From contig SBEK01000148.1 of the NCBI GenBank assembly GCA_009668925.1, positions 1 through 9,766 on the forward strand: DNA of 9,766 nucleotides, given 5' to 3'. Below, piece after piece: positions 9,352 through 9,766 of this stretch; position 1 is the stretch's first letter; each line of letters opens with the position of its first letter. The stretch comes from Deltaproteobacteria bacterium. GTDB lineage: Bacteria; Desulfobacterota; Syntrophia; Syntrophales; Smithellaceae. Below the pieces are notes generated by a model. That model worked only from the letters and a program-made list of their open reading frames with translations, did no database searches and had not been told where the DNA came from. The position numbers and the translations under genes were made by a program.

Positions 9352-9398
9352 AACACCGGTTAAGAGCCGACATCAGAGATGAATACAGGGACTTAATT

Positions 9399-9766
9399 AT
9401 GCTGAAACTCAAAATGCCTTTGCCGTTCATTTTCATCTTCCTGGTTGTGTTTGCCGGAGCTGCATCAGGAGCCCCGAAAAGCCAGACGCAGCCGCCGCCC
9501 AAACAGGCGCACCAGCAATCCGTTTTAAGATGGGTCACGCTTTCCACGGATTCCCGGGACACGGTGCGGGAAATTATCCGTTCGGAAGTGGACAGCCGCG
9601 AGTCGTTTTCCACGAAGCAGGAAGAAAAGACCAATCTCAAATCCGTCGAAGACGAGAAGGAAAGGGAAGACTCCGATTATAAAAACGCCATCATCGGCGC
9701 AAACAGGGAATTTGTCCGCTCCAAGAAAAGGCGTGACGATGCCACGTCGCAGTTTCAGATGGTGTC
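9399..9766 (+). CDS. Hypothetical exported, charged protein (3' end outside window)
   Basis: The open frame starts at the ATG at 9399 and continues without a stop to the window edge, giving 122 complete codons. AGGG lies eight bases upstream as a modest ribosome binding site. Residues 1-24 look like a signal peptide (MLKLK, then PFIFIFLVVFAGAASGA, with a likely cut near AASGA). A short proline- and glutamine-rich linker follows (QTQPPPKQAHQQ). From about residue 50 the sequence is very rich in Lys, Arg, Glu and Asp (for example TKQEEK, VEDEKERED, RSKKRRDD), suggesting helix and possibly coiled coil. I do not recognise the family. The product is probably periplasmic or envelope-associated. The minus-strand open frame over 9350-9640 is its shadow. 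Confidence 0.7.
   Translation, partial: MLKLKMPLPFIFIFLVVFAGAASGAPKSQTQPPPKQAHQQSVLRWVTLSTDSRDTVREIIRSEVDSRESFSTKQEEKTNLKSVEDEKEREDSDYKNAIIGANREFVRSKKRRDDATSQFQMV

Larger units (their letters stand above)
9068..9398. other. Divergent intergenic region
   Basis: These 331 bp separate the leftward M50 gene from the rightward gene at 9399. Part of it is AT-rich (about 9210-9270), in contrast to the coding sequence. It holds candidate promoters on both strands and a 12-bp palindrome, CCGCTTGAGCGG, at 9185-9196 within the M50 leader. I see no tRNA, recognised riboswitch or convincing small ORF in it. Confidence 0.6.

Overview
The window reads as a stretch of moderately GC-rich Gram-negative chromosome. 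The best guess for a host is an anaerobic member of Desulfobacterota (the old Deltaproteobacteria, perhaps Syntrophia-like). This is inferred from three things: a three-subunit anaerobic glycerol-3-phosphate dehydrogenase, a secreted protein ending in a CFI-box C-terminal module, and dispersed palindromes of the 'GTCATTCCCGC' type. No taxonomic marker gene is present, so the assignment is tentative.

Layout. Positions 70-2124 (+) encode a large exported multidomain protein: signal peptide, C39-like cysteine peptidase domain, DUF11 and IPT/TIG beta-sandwich domains, polyglycine linker, CFI-box tail with terminal membrane helix. An intrinsic terminator follows (2151-2180), then a compact nest of inverted repeats (about 2181-2350) in the gap between convergent genes. 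Positions 2360-7786 (-) hold a glycerol catabolism operon transcribed in the order glpK, glpA, glpB, glpC; the last three are joined by 4-bp stop/start overlaps. Upstream of glpK, same strand, is a site-2 (M50) intramembrane metalloprotease with a CBS-domain pair (7925-9067). A 331-bp divergent intergenic region (9068-9398) separates it from a plus-strand gene that starts at 9399 and runs off the window; its product has a signal peptide and a highly charged, helix-prone region.

How the genes work together. GlpK phosphorylates glycerol to sn-glycerol-3-phosphate, and GlpABC oxidises that to dihydroxyacetone phosphate, passing electrons from FAD through Fe-S clusters in GlpA and GlpC to an unseen acceptor. 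No glycerol facilitator, G3P transporter, aerobic GlpD or GlpR-type regulator lies in the window. The exported peptidase, the M50 protease and the truncated gene have no evident functional tie to the glp operon.

I found no RNA genes, CRISPR array, insertion sequence with transposase, or phage genes. The genes are mostly ordinary. The least conventional items are the exported CFI-box protein, the nested inverted-repeat element downstream of glpC, and the truncated secreted protein at the right edge.
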